Shown: one piece after another, positions 60,522-64,000 of the stretch | Layout: every line of letters begins with the position of its first letter | How positions within the stretch are numbered: the stretch's first letter is position 1 | Assembly: GCF_027943255.1 (NCBI RefSeq) | Contig: NC_072895.1 | Span: 37,794,001-37,858,000 of the forward strand | DNA: 64,000 nt | Direction of reading: 5' to 3' | DNA from: Anastrepha obliqua | Lineage: Eukaryota; Arthropoda; Insecta; Diptera; Tephritidae | The notes under the pieces: generated by a model | What the model was told of the DNA's origin: nothing | Database searches by the model: none | Seen by the model: the letters and a program-made list of their open reading frames with translations, nothing else | Translations under genes and position numbers: made by a program

Positions 60522-60712
60522 GGGGCCGTGGCCGAATTGTTTGGTGCCATTCGGTAGATTCCGGGTTCGAGACTCCGGGCATGAGACCCCAAACCGGTCG
60601 GCCCTCGGCACGTAATGGTAAATCTTCGAGTTGGCGTAAGGTTGTACAAAAACATCATGGTACGCACCTTAAATAAGAGGAGTAACTCGGCCCAACTCTA
60701 AGCAGCGGGTAT
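60522..60712 (+). mobile_element. tRNA-derived SINE, diverged copy
   Basis: The head GGGGGCCGTGGCCGAATTGT (A box TGGCCGAATTG) is followed by the B box GGGTTCGAGACTCC, then CGGCCCTCGGCACGTAATGG, and ends with GAGGAGTAACTCGGCCCAAC. It is shorter and more diverged than the 28666 copy. Confidence 0.72.
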
Positions 60713-61583
60713 TTAATATGCAATAATAATTATAAGCAAAACTGATCACATGGAGATATACATATGTAGATATAGAATCAGTATGCATTCGATTATTGGG
60801 AGAGAGAGAGCACATCCTATGCATACTTCGTTTAAAGCAGATTGCTACGTTTAATTTGAAATATTCGTGTTGTACTAAGTATAACAAACTACAAGTAAGC
60901 TGGCATAGAGCATGAACACGACTCTAATCTTTTCATCTAACCTTATGATACCACTTGTACAGGGTGTTAAATAATAGCGTGGCGTTTCAGAGTGGCACTT
61001 TAAAGTTTGCCGGCATATGTATAACGGTAAGCAAATGCGAATATTAGGCCTTTTCCATTCGCCACTTCTCTGTTCGCTATCTCTCTTTGAAAGCAACAAC
61101 TATGGTATCGAGCAAGATACGCCGCTAGCGTACTCGTAAAACTGGTATAACTCACTATTTTTAGGCAGCTCTATTTCAGCGCTGTCAGATATGTTATTTA
61201 TACCAGTTACTTCATCTACTCGCCACTTGCTAACGCTTGGCGAAGAGAAGAGGCCTAAAATTATATAAGTTTAATAAAAAAAAAAAAAATTAATAGCACT
61301 GTTTCTATATCCGTTCTATGAATAAAGTGGAAATCTGTAGGTAGTGTGCGCTTATGACAAATATTTGGTTTTATTAATTTTTCCTAAAATATTGTTTCAT
61401 TATTAAAGCACCCTGTTCAATAATGTCTAGCTGAGATAAGAATAATTCGTGATTTCTTGTAAAACATTTACGAACATCTCATTCATTTGATTTTCGAAGC
61501 CATTAGGCAATTAAATGCACTACCAATTATCGAATTTATAAACATTTTGTGTATAAAAGTATATTTTTTCTATAGCGCATATT
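60713..61583. other. Upstream region of the CD36-like gene
   Basis: Only AT-rich sequence and a GA run near 60803. A promoter for the CD36-like gene should be here, but I could not pick it out. Confidence 0.35.
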
Positions 61584-62752
61584 ATGCCAGTGAATACGTG
61601 TTTTTGGTGTAAGGAAATATTTTTTCTAACTTTTATTAGCAATTGAATTCATAAGTTTTTAAATACGCAGGTAAAATTTTAACAGTGACTTTGTTGGGCG
61701 CAATCAGCTCCATCCTATTTGTTGTTTCGCTCAAAGCTAACTATCAATGGGCTCTATCGCACGAGCACATACGTTTTCGCAAGGGCTTTCCTTCGCAAAA
61801 AAATTGGATAGATTCGCCGTATGGGACGCTTAAAAGTTACTTGTTTAACGTTACAAACGGCGAAGCATTTCTTAACGGTACCGATGCTAAACTTAAAGTA
61901 GAAGAGATAGGACCGATCGTGTATCGCATCAAGGGGAGAAATGACATTTTGAATCAAACCGACGATACTCTTACATATCAAAAATTACCTTATGAGGATA
62001 TACAGTTTGATCCGATTGCCAGCTGTGCCCCCGATATACTTAATCAAACCATTATTTTGCCGAATTTCATTTTATTTGGCACTGCTGCGAAATTCCATGA
62101 CTGGGTTTTTCTAGTCAGACACGCCTTCAACGCTATCACTATTAATGAGCCAGTTTTAATAAAGCAATCAATTTATTACTTCTTGTGGAATTTTACAACG
62201 CCTGCCTTGAGTTCGCTTTCGAGCTATGTACCAAATATCGTTTCCAATTGTGGAATGCTGCATAATGTAAATATGGCGAAATTTAAAAACTACTTTTGGT
62301 TTCCATATATTGTATTATATTATTTTTAATGCCATTTTAGGCGCTCAGGAAGAAAGAGGAAATATACAATGTGAAGATAGGAGACAAAAATGGAGTGGAC
62401 AACTTTTTTCAAGTGAATACCTTAAATAATAAAACTTACTTTCCTGAGCAAAGTAATCGACTGAGGCTTGTGAAGCAGAAAAAATATTACACGTATTGCC
62501 CGATCGAGGTGCCGGGTACCTTCGATAATTCATTGTTCACACCATTTTTGGATCCTGAACGCGAATTAACAATTATCGCTAGCGAAGCGTGCAGGACACA
62601 CCGGCTAACATACTCTGATATAGCATATCATTTAGGCTTCAGAGGTTATCGCTACACCATTGCTGACAACGCTGAAGAGTCGAGTTGTTTAGATAATGCC
62701 ATGGGTATAAAGCTGCACAAAGGAATGTTTGATGTTTCGAAATGTCTTTTCA
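61584..62752 (+). CDS. CD36/scavenger receptor class B family member, 5' part (three exons)
   Basis: CD36-family proteins have two membrane passes and a large glycosylated loop that binds lipids or lipoproteins. Exon 2 is 61686-62266 and exon 3 is 62341-62752. A candidate exon 1 of 25 bases (61584-61608, MPVNTCFW then T) has donor GTAAGG and the right phase 1. Residues ~9-26 (TLLGAISSILFVVSL) form the first membrane segment. Then come SYLFNVTNGEAFLNGT and KVEEIGPIVYRIKG, the CD36 signature. Five N-glycosylation sites (NVT, NGT, NQT, NQT, NFT) lie in exon 2. Exon 3 has NNKTYFPEQ and paired cysteines (ASEACRTHRLTYS, SSCLDNAMGIK, FDVSKC) as in the disulfide region of the family. Exon 3 ends at donor GTAAGT in phase 1; no later exon was seen to 64000, so the C-terminal third and second membrane pass lie outside or after a long intron. 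The subfamily is not assigned. Confidence 0.87.
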
Positions 62753-63505
62753 GTAAGTAAAATTTTACATCCTTTTCATCCATTGAGCAACTTCTCATAT
62801 TTGTGGTGTGCATCAATTTGTGATTTTATAAATTTTTCGTGGCAATATGTATTATATGTATTATAGTTTCGAAATAAGATGTGTAACCAATGTTTTAGTT
62901 ATCTACCAATCCAATTACTTCGATATTGTGTGTTCAATATGTGCATGTGTTCTCAATTGAAATGTGTACATATAAAAATCCAACGAAAATATCGGCTGAT
63001 CTGATTTTCGTTATCAGGATGTACTGAGGCGAAATGCTGATTTTAAATGAAGGTTGAAAAAATGAGATCTTAGCAATCATTTCGTTTGAAACCGCCACGT
63101 AATCTCCGATTTGAAATCGCTCTAGATCATTTTTATATCGCAGACACCAGTATGTGGCAGCGGAAAATGCAAGTGCATGTGTGTGTGTGCAATTTCTGCG
63201 AATAAGTTGGGTATGCGTGTGCAGTAGGCTCAAAGCAGAACCGATTGCAAGCATTGTACGACAGCTTTCTGGTATGGCACAATCTGTAGTGTATATATGT
63301 ATGTGTAAGAGCTCATGAGCAGTTTTCGCTCGTGAGCTTAAGCGCTGGGCATACCTGACGTACAGTAATGTGTATACTTCTTCCTACAGTTTCTATCTTT
63401 ATTTTGATTTATGCTTTGGGTTTATTTTCTCGTTTAAAACCTTCAACTCTCTCGTCAACCATTGTTTTCTGTTATTTAAAGTATCAAGTTTTATTCCGAG
63501 TCTTG
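62753..63505 (+). other. Intron of the CD36-like gene, nothing recognised
   Basis: Follows donor GTAAGT at 62753. The 106-codon minus frame 63254-62934 has no family motif. TG and TATG microsatellites are near 63176-63190 and 63290-63305. Confidence 0.4.
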
Positions 63506-63805
63506 AAGGGCTTTATTGCGACAGCGAGTATGAGCTTTACGAGCTCATAGGCTTTGTTTGCTGGGTAATGTCGTCCGAATGGATTCAAACGCTCCGTCTC
63601 TGAAAGCATTCGATGCGGTACCGGCTGGTGGTAGCAAAGGAAGTGGAAAACCTCGTTTGCGTTTGAAATAGCAGATGGGGAAGGACTTGGCTTTACTTGA
63701 TGTGTCCAACTGGCGGCGGTTAGCACGAGAAAGAAACGACTGGTGCGCTTGGCTAAACTCGGTCAAAATCGCGTAAGCGTTTATCGCAACAAGAAAGAAC
63801 AATAG
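63506..63805 (+). pseudogene. Non-LTR retrotransposon 3' end, copy 3
   Basis: The plus strand gives DSEYELYELIGF, SEWIQTLRL, then ALKAFDAVPAGGSKGSGKPR in the next frame and SNWRRLARERNDWCAWLNSV. It is the same family as copies 1 and 2 (WNNELYELYDD, ALKVFDAVPTGGS, SNWRRLA), but in opposite orientation and without their 3' UTR. Stops and shifts are present. Confidence 0.75.
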
Positions 63806-64000
63806 AATTTGTTCATTGTATTTTCAAATAACAAAAACAACGAACGAGCAACGCTGTCGTTGTCAACAAACACTTGTCAAATTGGCATAAAAAGTCGGAA
63901 AAATCTACAATGAAAATGAAGAAGTTGAAGCTGTTGTCTTCCATTAGGTTTCTTTCATTACAACCAGCGACATAGTTTTATTTTCATATTTTAATACAAT
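63806..64000. other. Window end, nothing recognised
   Basis: Short AT-rich stretch after the LINE tail; no exon seen. Confidence 0.4.

Overview
This window looks like nuclear DNA of a higher dipteran, most likely a tephritid fruit fly. The evidence is AT-rich sequence full of TATG/CATA microsatellites, small introns with GT..AG borders, recognisable fly orthologues, and a dense layer of Tc1/mariner, hAT, Helitron, LINE and tRNA-derived SINE remnants. No CRISPR array, operon or other prokaryotic feature is present. Species cannot be fixed from the sequence alone.

Layout. 1-7100 (minus): the first four coding exons of mitochondrial FAD-dependent glycerol-3-phosphate dehydrogenase (Gpo1); the rest of the gene lies beyond position 1. 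7967-8233 (plus): a speculative three-exon 46-residue gene. 8.6-23.2 kb: about 15 kb with no convincing host gene, filled with decayed transposons (Tc1, mariner-like, LINE 3' ends, a Helitron helicase, a SINE, and a TTAA-flanked inverted-repeat element). 23448-31855 (minus): Rif1 in six exons, 1351 residues, with SILK and RVSF PP1-docking motifs; one intron carries a LINE with an open reverse-transcriptase frame and a dead Tc1 copy, another carries a SINE. 33535-34319 (minus): ribosomal protein L19. 35843-45587 (plus): a MAIP1-like mitochondrial gene whose second intron (8.0 kb) holds two transposase pseudogenes, a 1.4-kb direct duplication and a 663-bp x3 tandem array with a mariner insertion. 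48572-48997 (minus): a chemosensory protein of the OS-D family. 49.2-61.5 kb: gene-poor, with two successive LINE remnants, a third one on the other strand split by a short retroposon, and two SINE copies. 61584-62752 (plus): the 5' part of a CD36/scavenger receptor class B gene that continues past its last visible donor. 63.5-63.8 kb: another LINE 3' end.

The host genes do not form a pathway. Gpo1 (glycerophosphate shuttle) and the MAIP1-like gene (inner-membrane protease partner) are mitochondrial, Rif1 acts on chromatin, RpL19 in the ribosome, and the CSP and CD36-like proteins are extracellular or membrane lipid/ligand-binding proteins. RpL19 and the MAIP1-like gene are divergent, about 1.5 kb apart.

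I found no plainly new biological system. The most unusual structures are the nested duplication array inside the MAIP1-like intron, the hAT MITE built around a TTCGAA minisatellite, and the TTAA element with perfect termini. All exon borders were read by eye from splice motifs, reading-frame phase and recalled family similarity; no alignment was run.
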